From the NCBI GenBank assembly GCA_047602465.1, contig JASGHF010000001.1:1922001-1986000 (forward strand): 64,000 nucleotides of DNA. The letters run 5' to 3'. A program made the position numbers and the translations under genes. Position 1 is the first letter of the stretch. Each line of letters starts with the position of its first letter. Source of the DNA: JADZAI01 sp047602465 (GTDB lineage: Bacteria; Pseudomonadota; Alphaproteobacteria; Micropepsales; Micropepsaceae). Shown one piece after another: positions 1 through 10,631 of the stretch. Below the pieces are notes generated by a model that saw nothing but the letters and a program-made list of their open reading frames with translations, searched no databases and had not been told where the DNA came from.

Positions 1-1
1 G

Positions 2-892
2 GCGGCGGGCGGCCACAATTTGCTGATGATCGGCCCGCCCGGCAGCGGCAAATCGATGCTGGCGGCGCGCCTGCCCGGCCTGCTGCCGCCGCTTCAGGCG
101 CGCGAGGCGCTGGAAATCTCGATGATCCAGAGCCTCGCGGGCGAGTTGAAAGACGGCGCCATCGGCCGCCGCCGGCCGTTCCGCGCGCCGCACCATTCCG
201 CCTCGATGGCGGCGCTGGTGGGCGGCGGTCTCCGCGTTCGCCCGGGTGAGGTCAGCCTCGCCCATCAGGGCGTGCTATTCCTCGACGAGCTTCCCGAATT
301 CCAGCGCCAGGTTCTCGACTCGCTCCGCCAACCCATCGAGACCGGCTCCACCCTCGTCGCCCGGGCCAACGCGCATGTGCGCTTCCCCAGCCGCTTCCAG
401 CTCGTCGCGGCGATGAACCCCTGCCGCTGCGGCTATCTCGGCGACCCGGCGCAGGCCTGCAACAAGGCGCCGCGCTGCGGCGGCGACTACCAGTCGCGGA
501 TTTCCGGCCCGCTCTATGACCGCATCGACCTGCATGTGGATGTCCCCGCCGTCAGCGCCGCCGACCTCTCGCTGCCCGCGCCGCGCGAAGGCTCGGCCGA
601 AGTTGCGGCCCGCGTCGCCGCCGCCCGCGCCCGTCAGACCGCGCGCTATGAAGGCTCGGGCGTCGCCACCAACGCCGAAGCCGAAGGCGATCTTCTGAAC
701 GACGCGGCCAGGCTGGAAACCAGCGCCCGCGCGCTCCTCGCCGAGGCGGCCGAGCGCATGCGCCTCTCCGCGCGCGGCTACACCCGCGCCCTGCGTGTCG
801 CGCGCACCATCGCCGACCTCGCCGCCGCCGACACCGTCACGCGCATCCATATCGCCGAAGCGCTCAGCTACCGTCGGTTGAGCATCGCTTAA
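2..892 (+). CDS. comM: ComM/YifB-family Mg-chelatase-like AAA+ ATPase, 5' end cut by window
   Basis: The C-terminal 296 residues of a ComM/YifB protein, open to the left edge; the family is about 500 residues, so roughly the first 200 (the Lon-protease-like N-terminal domain) lie outside. Visible are a Walker A (GPPGSGKS) near the left edge, the family stretch FRAPHHSAS, a Walker B (VLFLDELPEF), a cysteine cluster beginning CRCGYLGD, and the C-terminal helical domain with RGYTRALRVARTIADL. ComM is a hexameric helicase that promotes branch migration of integrating single-stranded DNA during natural transformation; this role is known from Vibrio and Haemophilus and is inferred here. A TTG at 20 is just an internal codon, not the start. 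The next gene starts 24 bases downstream. Confidence 0.93.
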   Translation, partial: AAGGHNLLMIGPPGSGKSMLAARLPGLLPPLQAREALEISMIQSLAGELKDGAIGRRRPFRAPHHSASMAALVGGGLRVRPGEVSLAHQGVLFLDELPEFQRQVLDSLRQPIETGSTLVARANAHVRFPSRFQLVAAMNPCRCGYLGDPAQACNKAPRCGGDYQSRISGPLYDRIDLHVDVPAVSAADLSLPAPREGSAEVAARVAAARARQTARYEGSGVATNAEAEGDLLNDAARLETSARALLAEAAERMRLSARGYTRALRVARTIADLAAADTVTRIHIAEALSYRRLSIA

Positions 893-915
893 TCCAGTTG
901 TGCTGAACTGCGCGG

Positions 916-1569
916 ATGGCTCAGACCTCACTCCGCCTCGCCGTCCTGATCGACGCCGACAATGTTTCCGCCGATCTGGCAGACGCTCTTTTTCGCAAGG
1001 TTTCCGAGCATGGAGAGCCTACAATACGCCGTGCCTACGGCGCGTTAGGCGGCGCAGATCTTGGCGGATGGCGCGAAGCTTTGAAGGCTCACGCAATTAC
1101 GCCTTTGCCGCATTTGAGGGTTTCATCCGGCAAGAACGGCGCAGACATCGCGTTAGCCATCGACGCTATGGAGTTTCTGCAACTGCGAAATGTGGACGCC
1201 TTCTGCATCGTATCATCTGACAACGACTTCTCGCGCTTGGCGGCACGTATTCGTGAGCGTGGCAGCATCGTCTTCGGCTTTGGTGACGATCGTGTGACAC
1301 CAGAGGCCAGACGTTTCTTCTCTAAGTTTTTCGATCTTTCAGCCACACCAAGCGACCCTCGGCTGGCTTGGGTTTTGAAGCACTATTCAGAGGTTTCAAA
1401 CGGCGACTCTCGTGTTCTGCTGAGCCACTTCGGCAAAGCGCTGAAAGCGGCAGGCCCTCCTTTCGAATATAAGAGATTGAGTAAACTCCTCGACGAACTT
1501 GGTGCGTTTGACCGCAACGAGCAGTACGTCTCTCTGAAGTCGCCACCGGCACGGCGGCGTTCTGCCTGA
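916..1569 (+). CDS. NYN-domain (PIN-like) putative ribonuclease with C-terminal OST-HTH/LOTUS-like domain
   Basis: A 217-residue protein. Residues about 5-135 match the NYN domain, a PIN-like nuclease fold: the acidic start LIDADN (D13, D15, N16), GKNGAD (K73, D77) and SSDNDF (D102, D104) form the expected metal-binding set. Residues about 145-205 (VLLSHFGKALKAAGPPFEYKRLSKLLDELGAFD region) look like an OST-HTH/LOTUS RNA-binding winged helix, a common partner of NYN domains. Known members cleave or bind RNA; the target here is unknown. The gene is clearly more AT-rich than comM and the gene after it, which suggests acquisition by transfer. ATG at 916 is the only good start. Family assignment is confident, nuclease activity is inferred. 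Confidence 0.85.
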   Translation: MAQTSLRLAVLIDADNVSADLADALFRKVSEHGEPTIRRAYGALGGADLGGWREALKAHAITPLPHLRVSSGKNGADIALAIDAMEFLQLRNVDAFCIVSSDNDFSRLAARIRERGSIVFGFGDDRVTPEARRFFSKFFDLSATPSDPRLAWVLKHYSEVSNGDSRVLLSHFGKALKAAGPPFEYKRLSKLLDELGAFDRNEQYVSLKSPPARRRSA

Positions 1570-1663
1570 ACCGCCGCTGAAATCCGTCCGCGCCGTTTGG
1601 CCGCTTTGACGGAACCCGCCCCGCGCGCGACAACCCCGACCCTAGCTTGAAAGGGATTCTCGC

Positions 1664-2323
1664 ATGCGCCTTCGCCCCCTCCTCCTCGCCAGTGCCGTAC
1701 TTGCCGGCCCGGCCTTCGCCGCCGAAGCGGCCCCCGCCGCAGAGGTGCAGACGCTGGACTGCGCGGCGCCTTTCAACAAGGAGACGACCGAGGCCGACCT
1801 GATCGCCACCTTCGGCAAGGAGAATGTCGAGTACAAGACCGTCCCCGGCGCCGAAGGCACGGAAACCAACGCCAGCGTCCTCTTCCCCAACGACCCGGCG
1901 AAATCACTGACCGTCTATTGGTGGGACGAAGAGAAGCGCGCCCGCCCCGCCGCCGTCACCATGCAGTCCGACTTCTCGGCCGACCCGGAGGGCATCGACC
2001 CCTGGAAGCGCGAGATCCTGTGGCAGATCCCGGAAGGGCTGAAGATCGGCAGCCCCGTGGCCGACGTCGAGAAGGCCAACGGCAAGCCGTTCAAGATGTC
2101 GGGCTTCGGCTGGGACTATGGCGGCTTCGCGATCAGCTGGGAGGGCGGCAAGCTGGACGCCGAACAGCGCAACGGGTGCAGCCTGCTGATGCGCTTCTCG
2201 CCGCAGGGCGAAACGACGCCGGAAGCTGCGCTGGGAGACGTCGAACTCATGTCCGACTCCAAGGACATGGCCGCGTCGAACGCCCGGGTGATCGAGATCT
2301 CGATCAGCTATCCCAGCGAATAA
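1664..2323 (+). CDS. Conserved exported protein of unknown function
   Basis: A 219-residue protein with a clear Sec signal peptide: basic start MRLR, a hydrophobic core, and a probable cut after AFA (about residue 20). The mature part is acidic, has two cysteines about 140 residues apart (in TLDCAAPF and NGCSLLMRF) that could form a disulfide, and contains the segment LKIGSPVADVEKANGKPF, a pattern of small periplasmic proteins. No catalytic motif is seen and I do not recognise the family. An A/G-rich stretch (GAAAGGGA) lies shortly before the ATG. It stands alone between the NYN gene and the histidine kinase on the same strand. Confidence 0.75.
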   Translation: MRLRPLLLASAVLAGPAFAAEAAPAAEVQTLDCAAPFNKETTEADLIATFGKENVEYKTVPGAEGTETNASVLFPNDPAKSLTVYWWDEEKRARPAAVTMQSDFSADPEGIDPWKREILWQIPEGLKIGSPVADVEKANGKPFKMSGFGWDYGGFAISWEGGKLDAEQRNGCSLLMRFSPQGETTPEAALGDVELMSDSKDMAASNARVIEISISYPSE

Positions 2324-2439
2324 AGTCCGAAATTTATGCGTAAACCATAACGGCCGGGGGGCTGTGTTAAGGGTTCCCTAGGCGGCGGATCGCGATAGTC
2401 GGGAACAAGCCATTCCTCCGGATTCGCGACCGCCGCCTG

Positions 2440-4707
<2,268 letters not shown>

Positions 4708-4815
4708 CAATGGCGGCGGTGCAGCCAAGGGCGGCGGAAGACCGCACGGTGCGGCGCTGGCGCCTCGCCACCGGATGAGGCAAGGCTAGCGTCCTCCTTA
4801 CGCACGCGCTGATTC

Positions 4816-6192
4816 ATGCCCGCAGACACTGCCGCCGCCGCGACCAAGCCCCGCTTCATGGACCTCATGCGCGCGCTCGGCCGCCGTCATGTCGCGATCA
4901 TGCTGCTGCTCGGCTTCTCCAGCGGCCTGCCGTTCCTGCTCAGCGTCGGCACGCTCGGCGTCTGGATGACCCAGGCCGGCGTCGACATCAAAACCGTCGG
5001 GCTGATGAGCCTCGCCAACGTCGCCTACTCCTTCAAATTCCTCTGGGCGCCGCTGGTCGATAACGTGCCGCTGCCGGGCCTCAACCGCGCGCTCGGGCGG
5101 CGGCGGGCCTGGATGCTGCTCTCGCAGGCGGTGGTGATCGGCGCGCTCATCGCTTTGTCGCAGAGCGATCCGATGGGACATTTGGAAACCATCGCCATCG
5201 CTGCCGTCATCCTCGCCTTCGGTTCAGCGACGCAGGACATCGCCATCGATGCCTGGCGTATCGAGGTCGCGCCGGCGGAAGAACAACCTTTGATGGCCGG
5301 CATCACGACGCTCGGCTACCGCCTCGGCCTGCTCGCCGCCGGAGCGGGCGCGCTGTTCCTCTCCACCCGGCCTTCGTGGGAATCGGCCTATCTCATCATG
5401 GCGGCGGCGATGGGCATCGGCGTCATCGGCGCGATCTTCGCCAACCGCACGCCGGAACCGGAAGGCGCGGTCGCAGGCGAGGAGACCATCGGCGCGGCGA
5501 CCAGCAATCTCGGGCGCGGCCCCCAGAAGGTGCTGCAGTTCCTCTATCGCGCGATCGTCGCGCCGTTCATCGACTTCTTCGCCCGTCACGGCGTGATGGT
5601 CGCGGTGCTGATCCTCCTGCTGATCAGCCTCTATTCGATTTCCGACCGCGTGATGGGCATCCTCGCCTCGCCCTTCTATATCCGGCAAGGCTTCACGACG
5701 GACGAGATCGCCATCGTCTCCAAGACCTATGGCGTATGGATCGGCATCGCCGGGGCGCTGCTCGGCGGCCTCGCGGCCATCCGCCTCGGCCCGAAGCTCA
5801 CGCTGATCCTCGGCGTGTTTCTGGGCGCGGCATCGAACCTCGCCTTCGCCTGGCTGGCCACGCGCGGCCACGACCTCAACGCCTTCGTCATCGCCATCAC
5901 GTTTGAAAACGCGCTGGGCGGGTTCTCCGGCACGGCCCTCATCGCCTTCATCTCGTCGCTGACCAATGTGAAGTTCAGCGGCACGCAATACGCTCTGTTC
6001 TCGTCCTTCGCCGCGATGCCGGGCAAATTCGTGGGCGCGGGATCGGGCTACCTCATGGAGTATCTCGGGGGTTACTATCCCTTCTTCATCGCGACCGCCG
6101 CGATGGGCATTCCGGCCCTGATTCTCGCGATTATCGTGACCCGCCTGATGCCCTCTGCTGCACCTGCGAAACCGGCGCCTCGTCCGGTTTGA
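4816..6192 (+). CDS. ampG: AmpG-family MFS permease, probable muropeptide importer
   Basis: A 458-residue protein with about 12 membrane segments. The N-terminal part is characteristic of AmpG: LLLGFSSGLPFLLSVGTLG followed by WMTQAGVDIKTVGLMSL and FKFLWAPLVD, with the basic loop RALGRRRAW between segments 2 and 3. AmpG brings GlcNAc-1,6-anhydro-MurNAc peptides into the cytoplasm for peptidoglycan recycling and influences AmpC beta-lactamase induction where AmpR exists. No ampD, ampR or beta-lactamase gene is seen nearby. Members of this family that carry other solutes cannot be excluded. The ATG at 4816 gives the usual short cytoplasmic N-terminus. The olsB-like gene begins about 50 bases after the stop. 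Confidence 0.85.
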   Translation: MPADTAAAATKPRFMDLMRALGRRHVAIMLLLGFSSGLPFLLSVGTLGVWMTQAGVDIKTVGLMSLANVAYSFKFLWAPLVDNVPLPGLNRALGRRRAWMLLSQAVVIGALIALSQSDPMGHLETIAIAAVILAFGSATQDIAIDAWRIEVAPAEEQPLMAGITTLGYRLGLLAAGAGALFLSTRPSWESAYLIMAAAMGIGVIGAIFANRTPEPEGAVAGEETIGAATSNLGRGPQKVLQFLYRAIVAPFIDFFARHGVMVAVLILLLISLYSISDRVMGILASPFYIRQGFTTDEIAIVSKTYGVWIGIAGALLGGLAAIRLGPKLTLILGVFLGAASNLAFAWLATRGHDLNAFVIAITFENALGGFSGTALIAFISSLTNVKFSGTQYALFSSFAAMPGKFVGAGSGYLMEYLGGYYPFFIATAAMGIPALILAIIVTRLMPSAAPAKPAPRPV

Positions 6193-6245
6193 ACGGACCG
6201 GCCCTTTCGCCTAGACTTGGCCTTTCGGGAACCGGCACGCGCAGT

Positions 6246-7073
6246 ATGAGTCACACGGCCGACAACGAGACCCTGACGTCGTCCGAGAACGGCGCGAACA
6301 TTCTCGCCCGAGCGGGGTGGCTGGAAGCCCGCATCGCCACCACCCCGGCCGAGATCGAGGCGGTGCAGCGCCTGCGCTATGACGTGTTCTATCGCGAGAT
6401 GAACGCGAAGCCCTCGCCGGAGATGGCCGCCGCCGGGCGCGACTTCGACCGCTATGACGCCTTCGCCGATCACCTGCTGGTGCGCGACCTGGAGGCCGAT
6501 GGCCGCGTCGTCGGCTGTTACCGTCTGCTCCGCAAGGCGGTCGCAGACGCCAATGGCGGCTTCTACAGCGCCGACGAATACGATCTTTCGGCGATGATCG
6601 CGGGCTGGGGCGCGGACGCCAAACTGCTCGAGCTGGGGCGCAGCTGCGTCGACAAGGACTACCGCTCCAGCGCCGTCATGCAGTTCATGTGGCGCGGCCT
6701 CGTCGCCTATCTCGACCGCCACGAGATCAGCCTGATGTTCGGGTGCGCGTCGCTGGAAGGTGTCGAGCCGGCGGCCCTGAAGCTGGAACTCGCCTATCTC
6801 CATCACTTCCACGCCGTGCCGGACGATCTGCCGCCGGTGAAGGCGCTGCCGGCGCGCTATGTCGACATGAACGTGATGCCGAAAGAGGCGATCGATGTCG
6901 CCGAGGCGCAGCGCGAGCTGCCGCCGCTGGTGAAGGGCTATATCCGCTTCGGCTCGTATATCGGCGACGGCGCGGTCATCGACCACCAGTTCAACACGAC
7001 CGACGTCTTTATCTATTTCCCGACGGAACGGCTCGACAAACGGCTGCGCGCCTTCCTCACGCGCGGGCGCTGA
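6246..7073 (+). CDS. olsB: OlsB-like GNAT N-acyltransferase (acyl-ACP dependent, lyso-ornithine lipid synthesis)
   Basis: A 275-residue protein of the OlsB/hemolysin-like acyltransferase family, related in fold to acyl-homoserine lactone synthases. Typical blocks are VQRLRYDVFYREM, the FDRYDAFADHLLVRD stretch, LELGRSCVDKDYR, LMFGCASLEG and the C-terminal VKGYIRFGSYIGDGAVID. OlsB links a 3-hydroxyacyl chain from ACP to the alpha-amino group of ornithine; the second step needs an OlsA O-acyltransferase, and the only PlsC-type gene in the window (29748) is distant. The frame is open back to a TTG at 6189 overlapping the ampG stop, but ATG 6246 fits the family start better. The 3' end overlaps the convergent mtnC by 17 bases. 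Substrate is inferred from family. Confidence 0.82.
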   Translation: MSHTADNETLTSSENGANILARAGWLEARIATTPAEIEAVQRLRYDVFYREMNAKPSPEMAAAGRDFDRYDAFADHLLVRDLEADGRVVGCYRLLRKAVADANGGFYSADEYDLSAMIAGWGADAKLLELGRSCVDKDYRSSAVMQFMWRGLVAYLDRHEISLMFGCASLEGVEPAALKLELAYLHHFHAVPDDLPPVKALPARYVDMNVMPKEAIDVAEAQRELPPLVKGYIRFGSYIGDGAVIDHQFNTTDVFIYFPTERLDKRLRAFLTRGR

Positions 7074-7764
7074 GCCAGCTTTCCACCAGCGCGAAGTCGG
7101 ACGCGACCGTCACGCCCATGGCGTCCGTCAGCATCGTGCCCTTCGGCAGGGCGCGGTCGATGCGCCAGCTTTTCATCCCCGCCGCCAGCGCCGCATCCAC
7201 CTCGCGCGGCAGGTCGGACAGGAAGAGGATTTCAGAAGGCTTGAAACCCGTCTTCTCCGCGATCGCGGCATAGGACGCCGCCTCGACCTTCGCGCCGATG
7301 CGGGTGTCGAAATAGTCGGTGAAAAGCGGCGTCAGATCGCCCGCCTCGCTGTAGCGATACAGCAGGATCTGCGCCTCGACCGAGCCGGAGGAATAGACAT
7401 CGAGCCTCAGGCCCTTCGCATGCCAGGCTTTCAGCGCGGCCACGGCGTCGGGATAGACGGGCGAGCGGATCGCGCCGCTTTCATAGCCCTCGCGCCAGAT
7501 CTTGCCTTGCAGCGTCTTCAGGGGCGTCGCCTTGCGGTCGGCCTTGATCCAGCCGAGCAGCACCTCGATCGCCTCATCGAGGCTGAGCCTGCGCCCTTCC
7601 AGCTCCGCCGTCTCGGCCAGCGCCTCGGCGACGGCGCGATCCTTCAGATGCGCGCGCACGAAAGCGTCCAGCCGCTCCGCCGCATAGGGGAACAGCACCT
7701 CGGCCACGAAGGTGACCGGCGCGGTCGTGCCTTCGATATCGGTGAGAACGGCCTTGATGGTCAC
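7057..7764 (-). CDS. mtnC: Enolase-phosphatase E1 (2,3-diketo-5-methylthio-1-phosphopentane phosphatase)
   Basis: A 235-residue HAD-superfamily enzyme of methionine salvage. It enolises and then dephosphorylates 2,3-diketo-5-methylthiopentyl-1-phosphate to give the acireductone used by MtnD. The HAD motif I is VLTDIEGTT (nucleophile D9, E11), motif II lies in the VYSSGSVEAQ stretch, and the C-terminal ILFLSDLPREVDAALAAGM carries the metal-binding acidic motif; all are typical of MtnC rather than generic HAD phosphatases. Its start overlaps the mtnD stop by 4 bases, indicating translational coupling in mtnB-mtnD-mtnC. The 3' end runs 17 bases into the convergent olsB-like gene. Confidence 0.95.
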   Translation of the reverse strand: MTIKAVLTDIEGTTAPVTFVAEVLFPYAAERLDAFVRAHLKDRAVAEALAETAELEGRRLSLDEAIEVLLGWIKADRKATPLKTLQGKIWREGYESGAIRSPVYPDAVAALKAWHAKGLRLDVYSSGSVEAQILLYRYSEAGDLTPLFTDYFDTRIGAKVEAASYAAIAEKTGFKPSEILFLSDLPREVDAALAAGMKSWRIDRALPKGTMLTDAMGVTVASDFALVESWLSARA

Positions 7765-8324
7765 GCGGCGAGGGTTTCCGGATTCACGAATTCAGGGAAC
7801 GACTTCGCGATCTCGTCGCCGGTGAATTTGGCGACCCAGCCATCGGGCGTCGTGAACAGACGAATGGCGCAGAAGAGCGGCTTGTCGCCGGCATCGAACC
7901 AGTGCGTCGTGTTCTTCGGCACCGAGATGAGATCGCCCGCCGCGCAGACCGTGCGATACACCTTGCCATCCTTGCGCAGATAGAACGCGCCCTGGCCTTC
8001 CACGAAAAAGCGCACCTCGTCGTCCTCGTGGATATGCTCGGCCAGGAACTTGGCGCGCATCGCGGCCTTGTCCGGATGGTCCGGCTTCATGCGGACGACA
8101 TCGACCGACTGATAGCCATGCGCGTTCGACAGACGCTCGACGTCGGCCTTGTAGGCTTCCAGAACGGCGGCCTGATCGGCCCCGGCGTTCAGCTGAATGC
8201 CCGCGTTCCAGCGTTCGAACACGACGCCGATCTTCGCCAGTTCTTCCGCGATGCGGTCCGCATCGGTCGCGACGACCAGGCGGTCGCGCGGGTCGCTGTC
8301 GGGGGTAATGATGAACTCGCTCAT
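7761..8324 (-). CDS. mtnD: Acireductone dioxygenase (cupin)
   Basis: A 187-residue cupin enzyme that splits acireductone with O2 to 4-methylthio-2-oxobutanoate (the methionine precursor) plus formate when Fe is bound, or to an off-pathway product plus CO when Ni is bound. The metal ligands are all present and spaced as in characterised enzymes: H97 and H99 in EHIHEDDE, E103, and H141 in KNTTHWFDAG. Second gene of the operon, overlapping the mtnB stop and the mtnC start by 4 bases each. No unusual features. Confidence 0.96.
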   Translation of the reverse strand: MSEFIITPDSDPRDRLVVATDADRIAEELAKIGVVFERWNAGIQLNAGADQAAVLEAYKADVERLSNAHGYQSVDVVRMKPDHPDKAAMRAKFLAEHIHEDDEVRFFVEGQGAFYLRKDGKVYRTVCAAGDLISVPKNTTHWFDAGDKPLFCAIRLFTTPDGWVAKFTGDEIAKSFPEFVNPETLAA

Positions 8325-8962
8325 GCGCGGCGCTCCTCTTCCAGAATGAGATCCAAAAGGTGGGCGTAGGCCTCGAGGTGACGGCGCGCCTCGAACGCGT
8401 CCTTGCCCCAGGCATAGATGCCGTGACCGGCGATCAGATAGCCGAAAACCGGCCCGGTCCAGGAGGCGCGGGCTTGAGACACCCTTAAGCCCAGCCGCCG
8501 GGTATCCTGATCGTTGGCGAAGACCGGAATTTCGATCGATCCCTCATGCGTGGTGACGCCGCGGATCGCCTTCTGCATCTCCCAGCCCTCGATCACGATC
8601 CTGCCGGCATCCTGGTGGCGGCGCGACAGCACCACGGCGGAAAGCGGATGAGCATGCGCCACGGCGCCGATCGAGGGATCGTCACGATAAAGCTGCAGAT
8701 GCAGCGGGCCTTCGGCCGACATGCGCGGATGGCCGGGGCCATCCAGCGTTTCGGCGATGTCGAGAACGATGATCCCGTCCTGTGTCACTGCGCCCTTGTC
8801 GCCGCCGGTGGCGGTGCAGGCGGCGCGGGCAAGGTCGATCCGGGCGGAAAAGTTCCCGGCCGTCGCCGGAACCCAGCCCTTCGCCCCGCACCAGCGGGCA
8901 AGCGAGATCGCCGCCTGGATGGCGTCCGGCTCGGTCAGGGCGGGAAAGGCGGGCACGTTCAT
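8321..8962 (-). CDS. mtnB: Methylthioribulose-1-phosphate dehydratase
   Basis: A 213-residue class II aldolase-fold enzyme that dehydrates 5-methylthioribulose-1-phosphate in the methionine salvage pathway. Zinc ligands are H103 and H105 in AVAHAHPLS and H180 in LIAGHGIYAWG; GNFSARI near residue 36 is the substrate-phosphate binding region. First gene of the mtnB-mtnD-mtnC operon. MtnA and the entry enzyme (MtnK, MtnN or MtnP) are not in this window, so the start of the pathway must be encoded elsewhere. A possible -10 element sits 6 bases before the ATG, so a very short or absent leader is possible. Confidence 0.95.
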   Translation of the reverse strand: MNVPAFPALTEPDAIQAAISLARWCGAKGWVPATAGNFSARIDLARAACTATGGDKGAVTQDGIIVLDIAETLDGPGHPRMSAEGPLHLQLYRDDPSIGAVAHAHPLSAVVLSRRHQDAGRIVIEGWEMQKAIRGVTTHEGSIEIPVFANDQDTRRLGLRVSQARASWTGPVFGYLIAGHGIYAWGKDAFEARRHLEAYAHLLDLILEEERRA

Positions 8963-8968
8963 GGGGGC

Positions 8969-8974
8969 CTTATA
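8969..8974 (-). promoter_or_regulatory. Possible -10 element of mtnBDC, suggesting a leaderless mRNA
   Basis: Reading the minus strand, TATAAG ends 6 bases before the mtnB ATG, with a weak TTGCTG 16 bases further upstream. If this is the -10 box, transcription would begin at or next to the A of the ATG. The AAGG within and after the hexamer could instead be a ribosome binding site, so the call is tentative. Confidence 0.35.
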
Positions 8975-9002
8975 TGGTCCCTCGCGCCCCCAGCAAAAGA
9001 CC

Positions 9003-9290
9003 CTATTCCGCGAGGCGCCTGACCCGCCGCCGCCATGCCGCGGGGGCGAGGGTCATTGAGAGGATAAAGGCCGACAGGATCAGGCAGATGCTGTTGCTCG
9101 CCACCAGCGGCCAGTCGCGCCGGATCAGGCCATAGCTCACCCACAATGCGAAGGCCGTCACGGTGATCGCATACGACACCGCCGAGATATCCTTGGTTTC
9201 ACCCGTCCGGATCACCTTCCAGGCCTGCGGCGCGAAGCTGACGGTGGAACAGAGCGCCGCTCCGGTTCCGATCAATGTCACGACATCCAT
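9003..9290 (-). CDS. SemiSWEET/PQ-loop family small transporter
   Basis: A 95-residue protein with three predicted membrane helices, the size of bacterial SemiSWEETs, which dimerise to transport sugars. The first helix ends with the PQ motif in SFAPQAWKVI, followed by the family segment RTGETKDISAVSYAI and LWVSYGLIRRDWPLVASN; an Asn in the third helix (ASNSICLIL) matches the substrate-site Asn. The frame is open to an earlier ATG at 9332, which would add 14 basic residues; the ATG at 9290 matches homologue length better. It lies between mtnB (same strand) and a divergent small gene. Sugar specificity cannot be read from sequence. Confidence 0.85.
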   Translation of the reverse strand: MDVVTLIGTGAALCSTVSFAPQAWKVIRTGETKDISAVSYAITVTAFALWVSYGLIRRDWPLVASNSICLILSAFILSMTLAPAAWRRRVRRLAE

Positions 9291-9377
9291 GGGCGGTTCC
9301 AATGTTCCTTTTCGCGGGCGTGGGAGCCGCATCCGGGGTTCACGCGTTCAACGGGGGTCCAAACTGGAGGGTTCCCC

Positions 9378-9779
9378 ATGTCCACCGGCGTCGATCTGAT
9401 GCGGCCCACCCCGCTGCCACAGCCTTTGCTCGCCACGCTCGACGAACCCCGGCAGGTCGAGAAGCGCGATGTCACCGTCACGACGCTGAAGAATATGACC
9501 GTCACCAGCCTTTATGCCGGCGGGTCGGGCTGGGCGCCGGTGAAGAAGGTCGGTGAAGTCGCTTGGGAATCGGCGGAATACAACGCAACGCTCGAAGGCG
9601 ACGGCTTGCCGGAGGCGACCTATCGCTACGGCGCCGACGTGGCGGCAGGCGCGGCGTCCTCGATGTTCGCGCTGCTGCTTTCGGCGCTGGAAAGCCGCCG
9701 TCCGGTGGATGTCGCGGTGTTCGCGCCCGGTGACGGCCAGACCCCGGTCATCCTCGGCGTCGCGCTCGCCTCGCAGTGA
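9378..9779 (+). CDS. Hypothetical small protein, function unknown
   Basis: A 133-residue protein preceded by a strong ribosome binding site (GGAGGG, 7 bases before the ATG). It has no signal peptide or membrane helix. The sequence shows a beta-rich middle (VTVTTLKNMTVTSLYAGG) and a small-residue-rich helix (GADVAAGAASSMFALLLSALE). Two nearly adjacent segments each end in a hydrophobic strand, as in small oligomeric cytoplasmic proteins. I do not recognise the family. It converges tail to tail with the TauE/SafE gene, with 1 base between the stops. Confidence 0.65.
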   Translation: MSTGVDLMRPTPLPQPLLATLDEPRQVEKRDVTVTTLKNMTVTSLYAGGSGWAPVKKVGEVAWESAEYNATLEGDGLPEATYRYGADVAAGAASSMFALLLSALESRRPVDVAVFAPGDGQTPVILGVALASQ

Positions 9780-9780
9780 G

Positions 9781-10530
9781 CTAGCGCGCGAGCAGCCAGA
9801 CCCCCTGCGCCATCGAGACCGCACCGACGATCATCACAATGACCCGCGTCCATCTGCGGAAATTCTCGTTCGAGATCTTCTCCAGCAGCGGCCCGGCCAG
9901 CGTCGTGCCGATGGTGGCGGCGGCTATGGCGGCGGCGTAGATATCCCAGTCCAGCGCCGTTCCGGCGGCCGCCAGCGTCACGTAATAGCCGATCTTCAGC
10001 GTGTGGCTGAACGCCTGCGTGACCGCCTTGGTGGCCACCACGGCACGGCGATCCATGGTGGTCGAACGCACGAAAAACACATCCAGCAGCGGCCCGGCGA
10101 CACCGGCGAACAGCTGTGTCCCCGCGACCAGGAACCCGCACAGCAGGGCATGGCCGGGCTTCGTCACATCGAACTTCACGGCCTCGGGCAAGGCCAGCGC
10201 GGCATAGGGCACCAGCCCCAGCAGGATCAGCATCACCGCCTTGTCCGGCACAAAAGCGATGACCAGCGGCACCAAAGTCGCTGGCAGCGCGCCCAGCATA
10301 TAGAGGCCGACGATCCGCCAGACGATCCAGCGCCGCCACAGAAAGGCGCGCCAGCCGTTCGAGAAGAACTGCGTCACCCCGTGCAGCACCATCGCCGCCG
10401 GCACGGTGAACATCTGCGCCAGGATCAGCATCAGGATGAGGCCGCCCGCCATCCCGAAAATGCCCGAGATCACCGAGGTGGCGAGTACCGCCCCGAAGAG
10501 CAGCAGGCTGAGCGGAAGGGCGGCGAGCAT
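9781..10530 (-). CDS. TauE/SafE (TSUP) family sulfite/anion exporter-like permease
   Basis: About 249 residues with roughly 8 membrane helices. The first repeat begins LLFGAVLATSVISGIFGMAGGLILM, the TSUP signature, and the second half contains the matching GFLVAGTQLFAGVAGPLLDVFFV. The family moves sulfite, sulfoacetate, taurine-derived anions or other small organosulfur compounds. The frame stays open to a TTG at 10599, but those 23 residues are not hydrophobic and lack a ribosome binding site, so ATG 10530 is preferred. It is divergent from the LysR gene at 10632, a typical arrangement in which the regulator controls the transporter. Substrate unknown. Confidence 0.85.
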   Translation of the reverse strand: MLAALPLSLLLFGAVLATSVISGIFGMAGGLILMLILAQMFTVPAAMVLHGVTQFFSNGWRAFLWRRWIVWRIVGLYMLGALPATLVPLVIAFVPDKAVMLILLGLVPYAALALPEAVKFDVTKPGHALLCGFLVAGTQLFAGVAGPLLDVFFVRSTTMDRRAVVATKAVTQAFSHTLKIGYYVTLAAAGTALDWDIYAAAIAAATIGTTLAGPLLEKISNENFRRWTRVIVMIVGAVSMAQGVWLLAR

Positions 10531-10631
10531 CTGATGGAAATCCCCGAGGGGGGGCAGAAATACGCCGATTTCGCTGGCGCCGCACGCAGAGCTTTGCAAG
10601 GGTAAGGATCAGGAAAGCTGAGGCTACCGCC

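Noticed and set aside
4708..4815. Small open frames between the kinase and ampG genes
   Set aside because: They are short continuations of shadow frames with no ribosome binding site or motif.
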